A DNA stretch of 64,000 nucleotides from Latrodectus hesperus (Eukaryota; Arthropoda; Arachnida; Araneae; Theridiidae). The translations under genes and the position numbers were made by a program. The notes under the pieces are model-generated. The model was not told where the DNA came from. It saw nothing but the letters and a program-made list of their open reading frames with translations, and did no database searches. The stretch is from NCBI GenBank assembly GCA_037975125.1, contig CM075857.1, forward strand, positions 39,085,436 through 39,149,435. The letters are read 5' to 3'. Numbering within the stretch: position 1 is the stretch's first letter; each line of letters begins with the position of its first letter. Shown here piece by piece: positions 1 through 13,769 of the stretch.

Positions 1-2475
1 TTAGAATCAAATATATTTTCTCAAGTTTTTCAAACAAAAGATAAATCCATAAAATTAACTTGACTACAATAAAACAAATTAGTGAAATATTTCAATATTT
101 GCAAATTAAAAATACTTATCTTATTTAAACAAAAAATAATATTATAAGTTATATTAAATTTCATAAAGTGGAATAAATTACTTCATGAGAAATATATAAG
201 TTTACAGAAATCACAAACTTTGAATTCTCTGTATTAGATTAGATACGGAAATATGTAGCTTTAAGATTAATCGAACAAAAGAAAATAACTTTATTTCGAG
301 TTAAATACTTTTCACTATATAAGCCATAACAATTCTAATCTGTTCTAAACAATTTTTAAGAACAAAATGCATAATGCATAACTTAACAAGTATGTTGATT
401 GCTTATGAATTTTAATAATTATAATGACAGAATTTCGAAGATAATCTTTAGAAAATGGTTGTTACTCACTAATCCTTGGAAGATTAAAATCTAAGAAAAT
501 TAATTCCCATTTATAAGTATTCCATTAACATTTTTGCAGTTAGTGTCTATAAAATTACTTTGTACTTAACGGACTAAAGCAGAATATTCATAATTTTATC
601 ATCAAGATTTAAATTCTTTCGAGCAATTTTGCTTGTATATTAAAAATAACTTATTTTATCCTGTAAATTTCATAATTTTGTTCAAGTTATTTAAAATTCA
701 AATCATTTTAATTTAAAATATGCACACACACATACACACACAGGCACACACACACAGACAACATATAGTGTTAAAAGTATTAAGAATATTTTAATTTTGA
801 GCCAACAATTATTTTAATCGTATTTTTAATTTTAAGCCAGAATACTAACAGAACAATTAAATCATTCCAAGCGTTACTTTACATAATTTTTTTGCAAGTA
901 CTGGTTTAGTAGCAATTTTTATTTTACTTAAATGACCGACATTAGCACTCAAGTTCTCTATTTATGGATACCGTGACTATACATTAATCAAACAATTATT
1001 ATTAAATAATTAATTAATAATCAATAAATATCTTAATATTTTAATGTAATCACTGTACATTAAATTAAAGCTACATTTAGTAAACCATTGAAAATACTTT
1101 TACTTTTAATGGGAAATTTTTGGATATTAATAAATGAATTCTTGTTTAAAATTTAAACCAAAATATCTTTAATTCAAGACTAAAAGTTACAAAAATGAGC
1201 TATAAAGGCAACAAAATCGTTTAATCTAGGATTTGATCATGAAAGTAAATCTGTAAGAATTAAATCTCACATTTTTTCATACGATTTTGAATGTAATCAG
1301 TTTCAGCTAGAATTATTTCTCACCAATTTTAAGATAAACTTTTTCACGAGCTTAACTAAATCACAAATATTCAGATTTGTGATACAACTGCATTTATAAC
1401 AAAAGTTATTAGTATAATTAAATCATGAAAGTAATAATATTCCTTACTAGTTATCATACTTTTGATTTTCTCTAAGAAAGATTATTTAATTGATATTTAT
1501 TAAATTATAGATAGATTCATGGCAAATTATAAATTTTTATTAACTAAATCCTTGATTTCGAAAACATCAAGATCTTAAATTATTTCGAATAATTTGTTGA
1601 AAAGGAAAAACTAAAATGTTATTACTCATCATTAACTAAAGTAAAAATTAATATAACATCAAATATATAAAAATATTTTTATGAATAAACAATTTCTGTT
1701 TATTTTATGTTTATGAATAAACTTTTTTTATCTAAAAAGATTACTACAAAAATAAATTTTAAAAATATTATTTTTTGCTCAGTTTAAGAACAAAATGAAT
1801 TTCATTCAAAAGTTTTTATTTATGGCTAACTGATAGCAATTTTTAAGCCAAATTCTATAATTATATTTTTAAAATTTCTATTTTATTCTAAGTAAAAATA
1901 ATTTCAACTTCTCTCATAACTCAAGTAAATTGAAATACATGTTTTATAGAAATAAGCAATAGATTGGAGTTTTGCAGTTAGCATTAATTACTTCCATTGA
2001 AAATGCATTGAAATATGTTTAATCTGCTGTAATTAAAATTTTTCTAATAATCTTGTTTCTTTTATAATCAAAAAACTATGATGTCATGATATAAAATTCC
2101 CTTCCACATAGCATAATTAAACAATGTGTTAAATTTTGAATTAAATTTAATACCTGAAAAAATAATAAACACATTATTTTAATCCAAGTTTTGAAACAAA
2201 CTTTACTATATTTGAAACTTTGTCAAGATAAAATTATTAACTATATTTACTTTTAAATTAAAAAAATTATTTTTAAATAAAAAAATGCATTTTTGAATTA
2301 AAAAAATTTCTTTTCAAATTAAAATTTTTTATTAAAAAATTTGTTTTATAAATTAAAAAATTGTTTTTTTATAGTTTTGATTCAATAAAGCATTTGAATG
2401 TTTAATATTATTGCCATGATTGGCTAACCGATACAAAAGTCAATCGTGGCATAATTTCACAATGTTTCATTTTTA
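1..2475. other. AT-rich non-coding stretch
   Basis: No gene, RNA or complete transposon recognised. It contains a (CA)n microsatellite at 721-764 and A/T-run repetition at about 2240-2372, where AAATTAAAAAA-type words recur every ~25-30 bp. Confidence 0.7.
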
Positions 2476-2900
2476 CAAGTGTTGCCATTTTTTCTTTCAG
2501 AAGTAGGGTTCATTCATATTCATTTAGTGAATCTATGTTCGTTAGCGGTTTTGGGAGTTATTCGTGCACTAAGTAGCTGGAGTATTCAGCCTCGTTTGTT
2601 TTCGCACGTGAATTTGAAAGCTGCCAATGTGGTGCATTCATCATTATTATCAACGGTTTTTGTTTGGTTCCATGAAAATCAATGGTCACCATAGTAATGC
2701 AAATCTTCTTCCCTCGTTAAATTCGTTTGATGGTAAATCAGTATGTGACAAGCGGTAATCAGGAACACGTCCATCATGGGAGTGAAACAGAGGAGTGGAT
2801 GCTCTAATGGGTCCTCCTCTTGACCGAAGTACACAAAAGTATTTTGAACAATAAAAATTAAATTCTGAGATATTTTTGCGGGAGAGTAGAAGTAAAATCA
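2476..2900. other. Unclassified island of higher GC
   Basis: Less AT-rich than its flanks, with short open frames on both strands (about 71 codons each) that resemble no known family. A TTTCTTTCAG acceptor-like site precedes 2502, but no donor or domain supports an exon. It may be an old dispersed repeat. Confidence 0.3.
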
Positions 2901-3770
2901 ATTTGTCAAAGTTTTCAATTGATTTTCATTTTTGTATTGATAATAAACCTTAAAATGTTTAGAGAAGTTTTTTCAGCAATCAGAAAATTTTCTTTGGGTG
3001 TTAAGGTGTTGTTGACAATAGTCAAGAAAGAAACGCTATACGTATAGAAATATAATTCATAATAGTAAACAATGATTGAAAAATCTCAAACTGAATTTTT
3101 TAATGAATTAATATTCTATACACTTTTTGATAGATTCAAAATAATGTTTCTAAGAAGAATAAAAATACTAAAATGTCTCTTCTTTCAAAAATAAATCTAA
3201 TTAAGAAACTGCCAAAACTTTAAATGACTTATAAATTAATATTGAATCAATGAAATAATAGTAATTATTTTCATTTGGTGTGATATTTTGATTAAAATTC
3301 GTCAAGTAACGAAGTAAAATAGTAAGAAGTTATTAAGTATAGTTTTTTAAAGTCCTCACTGTCTAACAATGTGAAAACATAACCCTGTATCTCTTACTGT
3401 GTCTTTTCTAATTCAAGTTAAAAGGTTTCTTTCTTTTTTTATATAAACAATAACAAGCTCTGTTTGCTTTATTTACTTTCTCGGCACAATCATTACTGGT
3501 CTTCAAAGCACATTTGAGAACTTTGAGTAGTAAAATTTTACAAATATTATTGCTACTTGAACCATATAATAAATAATTATTTTCAATATAAATAATAATT
3601 ATTTTTTAATAAAAAATGTTACATTTTATGGCAGCTCACAATCACAATATTTATTTTCACAACTGTGTTATCACAATATTTTATAATACGTAAAAGTTTT
3701 TAAAAGAGAAATTAAGATTTAAATGAAGTTTAATTAATTAACTTGAATTCAACTAAATATTTTCATGATA

Positions 3771-4666
3771 TACAGGGTGTCCTAAAACGATCGCATAAAC
3801 TTTGCACAGCTAAATTCCTCGTTAGGAGTACATAAAAACTGCCTAAAGAAACGTTCCTGTACGATCCATAGCTTACGAGAAAAATACGAAAAACAAAGTA
3901 TGACGTCATTTACGGTGCAAGAAAAAACTTTATTGAACATATCAACAACAGTATATGCATAATTTAAAGCAGATGTTCAAAGTGTCCGCCTTGAATGTGG
4001 AGACAGGCTGGAGCACGCCGTGGAATGGCTGTCATCACACGTTGCAGTATCGCGGGGTCCAGCGAAGTGTAAGCAGCGTGCAGACGAGCCACTAAGTCCA
4101 TCGGTGTTGGCACTACGTCTCGATACACCAGTTCCTTGAGATGGCCTCATAGGAAAAAATCCAATGGTGTAATATCTGGCGGACATAGAACCGGACCCCC
4201 ACGCTCGATCCAGCGGCCGGGGTATTCCATATCCAGCCAACCACGTACAGTAGCACAGAAATGCGCCGAAACCCCATCACGCTGGAAGCAAAGGCATTTC
4301 CATTACATCGGCCTTACATCAAGTACATGTCATAGTAGTCAGATTACCAGTAGCTGCAAGTTGCAGCCTTTTAAATACTAGTTCACCGGCGGCTGAACGT
4401 CATTCTATGGCGCGTGCGCATGTATGACGCGATATGCGTGGCGAACGTTTTAAACATTATCGTCTGGAAAGATATGAAAATACTGTTTTTGATATGTCCA
4501 ATTAAGTGTTTTTTTCTTACACCAGCAGTGACGTTATACTTTGTTTTTCGTATTTTTCTCGTAAACTCTTGATCGTACAGGAACACTTCTGTGGGCAGTT
4601 TTTATGTACTCCTAACGAGGAATCTAGCTGTGCAAAGTTTATGCGATCGTTTTGGGACACCCTGTA
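3771..4666 (-). mobile_element. Internally deleted Tc1/mariner-superfamily DNA transposon with ~135-bp terminal inverted repeats
   Basis: Both ends begin TACAGGGTGTCC and are bordered by TA. The left arm (3771 to about 3907) and right arm (about 4528 to 4666) match over roughly 135 bp in inverted orientation with few differences. Between them the minus strand (about 4300 down to 3975) still reads as the C-terminal end of a DDE transposase: a DGVSAHF segment resembling the usual DGAPPHF, then PGRWIERGGP, then ITPLDFFL followed by an in-frame stop where a tryptophan is normally found, then GHLKELVYR and a short tail. The N-terminal and central transposase are absent, so this copy is non-autonomous. 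The C-terminal segment, TIR start and TA duplication fit Tc1/mariner relatives; the exact family is not assigned. Confidence 0.85.
3975..4300 (-). pseudogene. C-terminal remnant of a DDE transposase
   Basis: Inside the 3771-4666 element, the minus strand shows the end of a transposase: GWLDMEYPGRWIERGG, then PLDFFL, stop, GHLKELVYRDVVPTPMDLV, and a C-terminal helix region ending near QGGHFEHL. The TGA in place of a conserved tryptophan codon, plus the missing upstream two thirds, make it a pseudogene. Longer open frames on either strand over this stretch are out of register with it and are shadows. Confidence 0.8.
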
Positions 4667-7219
4667 TATAAATAAAAATTTTAATGGTAAATTTTTTGGG
4701 TAATTTATCTAATATATTTATTGACTATGCTTTAATAAAGTAATAAATTAGTTTTTCATAAAATAGGAAAATAAAATTCAGCACAATTTCTTTAAGACAG
4801 TTACACAAAAAAATTTTAATTACTAAAAGGCTATAGTAATTAACTTTTTACGAAAATAACCAATGTGTGTTGTTTGATAAATAAATAATTTTAACCATTC
4901 AATATTATTGTATGAAAAAGATTTATATGTAAGCTAGGCTTACTTGAGCTTTATATTAGGCTAATTATATTTAGGCTTTTTTATATTTAAGTTTTAGAAT
5001 TACCATTTGGCTTCCTTTTTCTCTTATTATTAACACACTAAAGAAAGGAAATCAAATGTCTACATCTACATATTTTAATAGAAAAAAAACTTAGTTGATA
5101 ATTTTGCTTCATAAATTGAAATATTTAAAAGAAACGTTAAATTATAATAATACTAAAACAGAATGAAATAATCATTAAGTTTAAATAATAGCGTGTCACA
5201 CAATCATACTTAAATATTTCAATTCACATTCATTTATAGTTTGCATTTATAGCCTTCTACTTGGTCATTTAGATTGCGAAATTGTTTCGATTAAAATGTT
5301 CCTTTCAGTTATTAAAGTAAATTAATGTAAAATTCGATACTAAATCGGATCACTTTCAATGCAAAAACATCACAAAAATGAAATCCAGTAAAAATTTCAA
5401 TAAGTCTTTTTGATTCGGAATAGCTTTTGTAATTAAACTCATGACCGTTTCTTGAATCAGTATTTAAAATTGGGAAAGAGTTATTGATATGAAATGCTTA
5501 ATTTTTTTTCCAGTGGAGCCTTTTTTATGCGTGTGTGCTTAGTTCATTTTAGAAACAATTTTAAATATTCCCTGAACTAGTAAGATTTAATCGCCCTGAA
5601 TAAATTAATAAATGTAAATTGTTAGAATGAAATGAATTCTTTTTTCGTAAAATTGGTTTTCATTTTATAAATGAGGAGCGATATTGTTAAAACCAGAAAA
5701 CATTATTACTTCAAATCATCTTTTGTATTTCCTTCATTAAGAGAAAAATTGGAGGAAAAGAATTGATATTTCGGTGAAAAAAGTAAATGCAAATAAAAGC
5801 AAGATATTCTTTCTGACTTTGCAAAGTCTACACTTTGCTGTTGTTGCTATGCATGTCATGCTATATTGATATTCCTATATATGTTAATATTACATGTTAT
5901 TGTTGCTATGTAGGCTAATATTAACATTAATAAGTTTTGCCAATGAGGTATTGTCTAAATTTAGAGATATTATTACTTTAAATTAGAGAAATGGAAAATA
6001 ATTGTTCTTTTTAAGAAAATAATTAGAAAATGCAAGTAATAGCAAATTAAATTTTCTAAATTTGTAAAATTTATGAAATATTATTTTCATTTAAAATGAA
6101 TAACAAAATGAAAACAAAAATAATAATTTCTTAAATTCACTTGGAAAAATATAAAATTCACCAAATTTACAAATTTTTTGTGCTTTATTCTATTAGCATT
6201 AAATTTTCTCTCATAAATTTCCTAGATAAACAAATTTATGACATGAATTTTAAAAAATTATGTAATAACTAATTAAAATAATCTATAATAATTAAATTAT
6301 TTTATTAAAAAGGGAATACTTTTATTACATAAAAAGAATTTTAAACATTTTATAAGATTCCTCTACAACCAGTTTTAGAGATATTAATAACATATATATT
6401 ACCTTGTTTAATCATTTTTCAAAATATCAAGCCATTATTAATTACTTTCAGTGTTTTTATTATAATTATTTATAGATTATCAATCAGATCAAATGCCTAT
6501 AGATTATGAATATTTTGAAAATTTTATTTTGTTTATATAGTTAATTAATGAAAACATAATTATTAAATATTCAATTTATGCATAATTCAATACATGTAGC
6601 CACATGCTGTAGAAAAACAAAAATTTTAATTACTTTTAGTTTGTTTTTCAAATAACAAAAAACTTTTGAATTTTATTAGATTTTGTTTGCATAATTAGAT
6701 TATATAGATCAGATAAGAAATTTCTTTTAATTTTGGGAGTAAAAACCTGTTTTTCCAAAATTCTAGGAATAGAGAAAACACTATCTATTTTACAATCTAA
6801 ATGTCATTAATTGAAAAATATATAAATTTTTGGCTATAAGGTCCAAACTGTGTTACAAATTTAACAGTCCCAAATAGACCTGTATTGACATAATAATTAA
6901 GAAGCCCGTATTTACAAGCATTTGTAACTTGATTAAAAGATTTGGATGGCGATACCTACTTCATTAAGTATTATGTAAAGTAGATATTTAAATTTCGCAA
7001 TAATAAGAAAAGCGTCTGTTTTAGAATAGGAATGTTTTTTAACTACTGAAAAGAGATTGAATTTCGTAAAATGCAACACTTTATATTTAATAGACTCGTG
7101 AAAAAATTAATTGCTTAGTTTATTGAAGGGAAAGTGAAAATTCAATTTTTATTTTAATTAATAAAAAGAGAAATTTTTGTTTACCGTTTCCAAAGTTGTA
7201 TTTTATGTTGTTATATAAC
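4667..7219. other. AT-rich non-coding stretch
   Basis: No gene or element recognised. Only short A/T runs are visible; 2901-3770 is similar. Confidence 0.65.
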
Positions 7220-7545
7220 GTCCGACTTTTAAGATTCCCACCTTTCAGCCCTACAAAGGGAGGAAGAGATGACACCTTATCTAGTGAGACACTCAATGGG
7301 TGTGCCCCCGAAAGTGGTTGGATCTTCGTAATTTAGAAGCAGAGACAAAGCAGAAGACTCCCAGACTTTGCCTTTCACCCTTAGAGATATCATTTCACAT
7401 GGAAGACATTGCGATATATTTAATCCAGCCTTCATTAGTGAGCGTGACTGTTCTTCTATTGGGACAAGATTCGAACTCACTGCCTTCAGATAACAAGAAC
7501 GAACAACCAAACCAATCAGCTCACCGCAGCCCCTCATACTATTAG
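7220..7545 (-). mobile_element. tRNA-headed SINE, family C, copy 1
   Basis: Read on the minus strand, it begins with a tRNA-like head (GGCTGCGGTGAGCTGATTGG, later a B-box-like GAGTTCGAATC) near 7540, followed by a body with CTAATGAAGGCTGG and CTGCTTCTAAATTACGAAG. The same order of motifs occurs in the copy at 21400-21778. The head does not fold as a complete tRNA. No clear target-site duplication was found, so the borders are approximate. Confidence 0.7.
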
Positions 7546-9340
7546 CAGATTAAAATATTAGTGATTGAGATTAGATAGTAAATGAAGAATTAATAAGGAA
7601 AAAAGTAAAAACATAATAAATTGTGATGAGTTAATTTTTGTCGAAAAGAAAATAATGTCGTTATTTTTCCAATTTCATAAATATCAATATAATTTTAGAA
7701 AAAAAAAGAATACCTATAAAAATTAACTCAACGTTACATATACAATTTTGAAGAATTTTCAATAACTTTTTATAAGCTATGTTCCATAAAACAGAAATAA
7801 GAATCAACTTTTAAATACTTTCCATTTTGTAATAACGAATGGAAGTAAAGATAAGCGAAATACAAAAATTAAAAGAAAAATTATCTTTCCGAAATAAATA
7901 AGTTAAATTCGAACAATTTCTTTGTCGTATTTATGTCATTCCCTTTTGATTAAAATATTCGTCTGAGTTATTAAAACTTATGAAGAATGAAAATCTATGC
8001 ATAGGTTTATTGGAAACAAAACAAAAATCATTACGCAAAAGAATTATGAAAGAAATGCAATTCTTATTTCTTTTCCAAATAGTTTCTGTAATTACAACCG
8101 TAGCGTGTTTCTAACGAGAGTGTTGGGATTGCGAAACAAGTATAAAAAATTAATATCAAATGCTTTATTATTCTGAATTTGTTAGATGATAACAGCATTA
8201 TTTTTTTTTTTTGTAGATTCGACGGTTTTGTATAGGATTTTGCGAAGAGTTAATAGCTACTGTTGGAAGAAGAGAATAAAAGGAAAAACTCAAACAAAAT
8301 TGATTTTTCTTCTTCGCAGATAGCCAACTAATCTATTAGAATTGGAAAACATTACTACTTGAAAGTTTCATCTGCTCTTTCTTTGTTGCCAAAATCTGGC
8401 GAGAAAAATTGTTCGTTTTGTTTCTGTAGGAAAAAATAGTAACATAGAGTGCGAACTTAGAAACTATTTTTTTTTTGTTTATTCGCTTATGTTAAATTTG
8501 TTGTTAGTACTGAATGTGTTGAGAAAATGTGCAAAAAGAATGAAAACAAGGGACAAAAAGGTCTGAGTAAATTTATTTGAAATCTCAGAAGAGATTCCTT
8601 TATATTTTTCGAATATTTTAAGTACTTTATTTTATAAGCATTTTCTTCGTTTTATCTCTTGGAAAAATGAATTTGTTACATTATATAATAAAACTATACA
8701 AAGTAGTTTTTACTGTGGAATACTTAAATACTCAATTTATATTCAGCTCAAAAAAAAATAAATAAAAAAAAATATTATTGTTAAAATAACTTCAGACATT
8801 TTAAGAAATTATAATATAAAAGTATTTGAATAAAAGATAAGTTTTAACATTTAATGATTTCAATGTGCTTTACGTAACTTTCACTTATGATGTGAAAGAA
8901 TTTGAATGAGAAGAAAATCTGTTTTTTACTTTGAACAAGTAGCAAAAGAATTTATCATTTTCTTAGTTTAAAATTAAATTTTGTTAAAATAAACGTTACA
9001 ATGTTTTATACCCATTAATAATTTATGTTAAATTACAAAGTTCTCGGTATTTGTAAATGAATTATGAAAAGTCAAATTCATTTAAGGAAGTGTGAATACA
9101 AGAAAATTTAATTTATATAAAGAGTCACACAATTTATTAAAATGATGGATCCAGTTTCGTGAAACTAAACAAATATATTTTTTAAATAGATTAAATAACA
9201 TTTTACTAGAGGAAATTACATATTTTACAATTATTATGAATAATATTAAATATAATTGTTACAAATTAAGTTGGCATGCTTTGTAAATCTTATAGTACAC
9301 TGAGACTCTTTATAAAATCTTTTCCTTCTTTGATATAGAG
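7546..9340. other. AT-rich non-coding stretch
   Basis: No gene seen. The part at about 8200-8420 is slightly richer in GC and non-repetitive, without a coding frame. Confidence 0.65.
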
Positions 9341-9805
9341 CAGGGATGGGCAAACTCCGGCCCCCCGGAAGGTTCTGTGAGGCCCGCGTATAGAATTTTA
9401 ATTTATCGGTCTGAAGGAAATTAAAAGAAAACATGATTTACATATTATATATCCATCTCCTTTTCTACTTTGTTTAAGCATTATTCTTTTTCTTTATTTT
9501 TTTCAAAGGACCGAATATCTTTTTACTTTCTCTACTTTTGTTCAACAATACATAAATCGGCGGAAATCCTTAGAAAGACAAATAAGTATTTAGCTTCGTT
9601 CCTTAGAATCAGTACATCTCACTTCGAAACTCAATATAAGTAACTTTTACAAGAGAAATCGCAATTTCACTCAAATCATTAACAGATTTAAATTGTAAAA
9701 CTTGTATACAGATTTTAAAATTTTAGACAAATTTATCTTGGCTCGCCAACATTTTTTATTTTTTTTTATTTTCGGTCCGCAACTGAAATTGTTTACTCAC
9801 CCCTG
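9341..9805. mobile_element. Non-autonomous hAT-like element (465 bp)
   Basis: The left end CAGGGATGGGCAAAC and the inverted right end CAGGGGTGAGTAAAC match at 12 of 15 positions and are typical of hAT elements. ATAGAG directly abuts both ends; a full 8-bp hAT duplication is imperfect (ATATAGAG and ATAGAGTG). The interior is AT-rich with GC-rich subterminal parts (CGGCCCCCCGG at the left, CGGTCCGC at the right) and encodes no transposase. Confidence 0.75.
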
Positions 9806-10123
9806 ATAGAGTGTGTTATTGATATTATTATAATTTTTCAGACTACTACCATGTAAAATTTTGGTATTTAGAATTTTTTTATACTAGTTTTTTTCCAATA
9901 AAATATTCTCTCAAGTTAATAATTTGATAAAATGCAAAATTTAGTAAAATGCAAAATTATGATCAAGTTTATGTACCTATACTTTTAGTACTCTATAGCA
10001 AAACAGTAAGATTAGAGTTCTTCGACTAATGAAATCACTTTTGCATAGTTATTTTTTGTCACGTTTATGATAGCTGTATCAAGTAAAGTTGGGAATTCAT
10101 ATAACGGTTTCTGCAATTTCTTC

Positions 10124-10495
10124 GGACCATGGTAGCCTAGTGGATAGGACATCGGACATCCGGAAGGGTGGGGTTCGGTTCCCAATGCCGCCAAAGACCC
10201 AGCGAGTACATGCGATATACGTGCTCGTTATAAATCTGTGGAATCTAAAGTCCTGTGGTCGGTCATTGAGCAGTTACCATTGGTGCAATGGTCTGGAGAA
10301 AATTATCTCCCCCTTCAGCTCAAAGTCAAAATTGAGGGAGTGGATCCTCTGGTGGTGCCATCTATCGGAGAATATAAAGAGCAAAGACGTATTTTCACCT
10401 TCGTGGTGCTCTGATTAAAACGAAAGACGATCCCTATTGACTTAAATTCGCATAGCGAGCTTGGCTTGTCCAAGTGTCATAAGTAACAACAACAA
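10124..10495 (+). mobile_element. tRNA-headed SINE, family A, copy 1 (full length)
   Basis: The element opens with a tRNA-like head (ATGGTAGCCTAGTGGATAGG, then GGGTTCGGTTCCCAATGCCG) and ends in an (AAC)n tail. A perfect 10-bp duplication CAATTTCTTC flanks it at 10114-10123 and 10496-10505, the mark of target-primed insertion. Body landmarks shared with the other A copies are ACATGCGATATACGTGCTCG, GGATCCTCTGGTGGTG and GCGAGCTTGGCT. Confidence 0.9.
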
Positions 10496-11404
10496 CAATT
10501 TCTTCAATGTTTTCGTCTTATAGGTCAACCAATGACGTCAGAGCTCCGATTCTCTTTAGATCAGCACTTATGGCTAGGCAGTTTCACACAGTTAGCAGAT
10601 TGCATTGATTTTTACTCTCATCAAATTTTAGTTTCATAAATTATCATTTAATTTCCGTTGAAAATTTGAGCAACTGTGTGCAGCTGAACCAAGAACAAAT
10701 TTTCCACTTGTAGTGAAGTATTGTAAATAATTTTTCGCGGGTGCAGTGAAGGAAGACATAAATTCACTGGGAGTAACTCATAGTCATGAGGGATTGTTGT
10801 ACATTCCTTGTCATTTTATTTTAAATAAAACTTAGGTAATCATCATCTACAAAATCCATCTTTTAGATTGTGTAACTTATAATTACTAACATTAATTCCA
10901 AAAGAACCAAGTTAGCTCATATCTAGAAAATATATTATTTATTTTATTTATAAAAACGCCATATTATAAAATTATCTTTCCCCGAATGTAAAATAAAACT
11001 ATAAGACATCTATCCTTTTAGGTAAGTAAAAATAATTTCCTTACCACTTAACTCGTGTATTTAGAATATAAAATTATTACAGTAATATGATCTCACTCTG
11101 GTCTAATGATTCTCTGTCTTCAGAGTGAAAAGTTATGAGATTTCCGCGTTCATGTTAACGCTTCTATTTTCATCACGCACATTTGTCAATAGAGATTCAA
11201 AGCTATTTTCAACTCTTAATAGCGTATGAATACTGTCAGATAACATTAAAATGCCTTCATAGAAGTCAAGACTAGGATGATGATGTGGAAAAGTTTTTCA
11301 CCAAAATGACTTTGAATCATCAGGATTTGACTCTTCAGATAGATGAGAAGCGTTTTCAGATATGGCATGATCGACAAAACTCAAATTTATAACATTCAAC
11401 AGCT

Positions 11405-11787
11405 GGGGCCGTGGTAACCTAATGGTTAGGGCATCGGGCTTCCGTCTGTTTGGGTGGAGTACGATTCCCAATGCCGCCAAAGACCCACCGAATACATGCG
11501 ATATACGTGCTCATTAAATCTGTGAAACCGAAAGTCCTGTGGTTGGTTGTTGAGTAGTTACCACGAGTGTAATGCTCTGGAGAAAATTTCCTCCCCCTTC
11601 AGATCAATGTCAAAATTGAAGGAACGGATCCTCTGGTGGTGTCATCTATCGGAGGAGTACTTAGAGCAAAGTCGTACTTTAACCTTCGTGGTGCCCTGGT
11701 TAAACTGAAAGACGCGTCCTATTGACTTAAATTCGCATAGTTGTCGGCAGAGCGAGCTTGGCTAGTCCAAGTGTCATACGTAATAAC
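11405..11787 (+). mobile_element. tRNA-headed SINE, family A, copy 2
   Basis: It has the same head (GTGGTAACCTAATGGTTAGG, then a B-box-like region ending GATTCCCAATGCCG) and the same body order as copy 1 about 1.3 kb upstream, with scattered substitutions and an extra short segment before the GCGAGCTTGGCT landmark. The tail is short and no clear target duplication is visible, so it is probably older than copy 1. Confidence 0.85.
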
Positions 11788-13723
11788 GCTAAATAAATGA
11801 AAACTTTTACCCTAAAAATAGAATGTCAATGAATATGGCATGGTAAATGAAAATATGGAATGGTATGAAAATGAACATGGTAAATATGAAGAGATTTAAT
11901 GAAGTATTACTATAAGTTTGGTTTTAATTTAATACTAAGCCAAATAGATGTTTAGAGGACAATAACTTCCAGAAGAGAGAAGACAGGAAACGTTACATAA
12001 TGAATCTTTTTGAAATTGAACTCCTTTACAGACCCTGAAAATATTGATAGTTTAAAAGAAATGTGCTGATTAATATCAAGTAAATTAATCTTTTGACTAA
12101 AAAAAGAAGGAAGGAAATACTTTGATAAAAAAACAAAGGGAAATAATAATTTTTAATTATTCTTTCTAATTAGTAAAAAAACATATAAATTCTCTCTTTC
12201 ACACAAGTACAATACCATTATTATTAGACAATGCTAAAAAAAGGATTAATTAAAAAAATTAAAAAAAATTATTCACCCTTTTTGAAGCTAAACTTCGCTA
12301 ATATCCAAAAGTATGAGGATTTCTTCAAAATTCAGATTAGATAATTCATTTTACAAGACTTCAGAAGTTCAATACATCAATCAAATTTATACACAAATAA
12401 TAATTGTTGCTTTTAACATTGCTATAATTCTAGGCTGACAATTTTAAACCTGTAATCGGTATCATTGAAAAAAATATTTGGAATCATGGTATTAAGTGCC
12501 TTTTATTGGCATTAAAAACTGGTGCTAATTCGAGTAAGAAGTTAAGGCAACGAATATTTTCAAATATCGATATATTATAATCTGAAGTAAATTTCAGTCA
12601 TTGTTTTTCTGCATAAATGCTTGGCGCTTGAATGTTTAACCATGCAAAGCCACTGAATGGAGATGCTTGCACAAAAAGTGCTAACTACAATGGAACAATG
12701 ATTCTAACGCAACTCTAATAATTAATTAAATTAAATGTGTAAATAAATTTAAAAAACTATCACAATACTTTTACTAGTAACCTATTATTTTATCTGCCAA
12801 TTAAAAACAAAAATAATTATATTTGAAAATAAAAACAATGAAGATAAGTGAAAGTATTAATCCTTTGAAATCCAAAAGAAAATAATCAAAATCTTTTTCA
12901 GTTTTAATGTGCACATGATTAGTTTATTAGAAATGTGAATTTTTAAATCAGGGTAAAATTCTGAAGAAAGCATTTTGGCCAGAAGATAGATAATCTCAAT
13001 TATAATTAAGAAAGTATAAATTGAGAAAAACAAAGCGGGTGTAATTTAAAGTATTCAAAAAGCGAAACTAAGATTATCATCTTTTGCTATCTTTCGTCAA
13101 TTCGGCTTCAGACATATCAATTTATTTAGTCGGCTGTAAATAAACTAAAAAAACACTTTGTGCAATCAATCGTGTAATGATAAAACGACGATGGTGTTTA
13201 TACATTCACTCTTTTCAGTTTTTAATTTTCTTTAAGAACATTTAATTCTTAAGAGGTTAATATTTCTTAATGTGTTAAGATTATTTTCTGCTTCGTTAAT
13301 TCTTGTAGGAAATTTATCACGATTTTAAATATCAATGAAATAAATTTATAAATTTCAGCACTTTGATAATAAAAAAGGTTTCACCATTTTTAACACGTAT
13401 AAAAATTATTAAGTGATAAATGAATAAAATGATTTTATAATAAGCTCATGAAAAAAATAAATGAAATACTTGGAAATATTTCATTAAAAATTCGTAAGAT
13501 TTGCGAAACATTTCTGTATGCGATTATAATAGGTGCTCGTTTTTACGAATTCGAGGAACTGGTAAAATAGTTCAAACAATTGAAAATTTGTAAAATGGAA
13601 AAATTATTGTTAGATTTTAAGATTAGTTTTTTTAAAAACCAAACTGCCCTTTCTTTATTAAAGTCCTATTAGAAAAAATATTTATAACGTACTAGTATAA
13701 AGAGAAACACGAGCAAAGTAAAT
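11788..13723. other. Non-coding stretch with a possible regulatory patch
   Basis: No gene seen. At 13080-13210 the sequence is non-repetitive and contains CAATTTATTTAGTCGGCTG and GTAAATAAAC, the latter matching the forkhead core. The significance is unknown. Confidence 0.5.
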
Positions 13724-13769
13724 TTTCATACTTATAAATAATTCTTATGAATTATTTATAAGTATGAAA
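13724..13769. repeat. Perfect inverted repeat, 21-bp arms
   Basis: Arms 13724-13744 and 13749-13769 are exact reverse complements around a 4-nt loop (TTAT). The sequence is AT-rich (TTTCATACTTATAAATAATTC) and is followed by further ATATATTTAATAAAATG-type repetition to about 13860. No gene is adjacent. Confidence 0.9.

Noticed and set aside
2479..2694. Possible exon after a TTTCTTTCAG acceptor
   Set aside because: No donor, no domain, no recognisable product; the frame ends in a stop within an unclassified island.
10012..10418. Short frames on both strands (about 60 and 109 codons) around the family A SINE
   Set aside because: They lie largely or wholly within the SINE and its flank, and similar peptides recur at the other copies.
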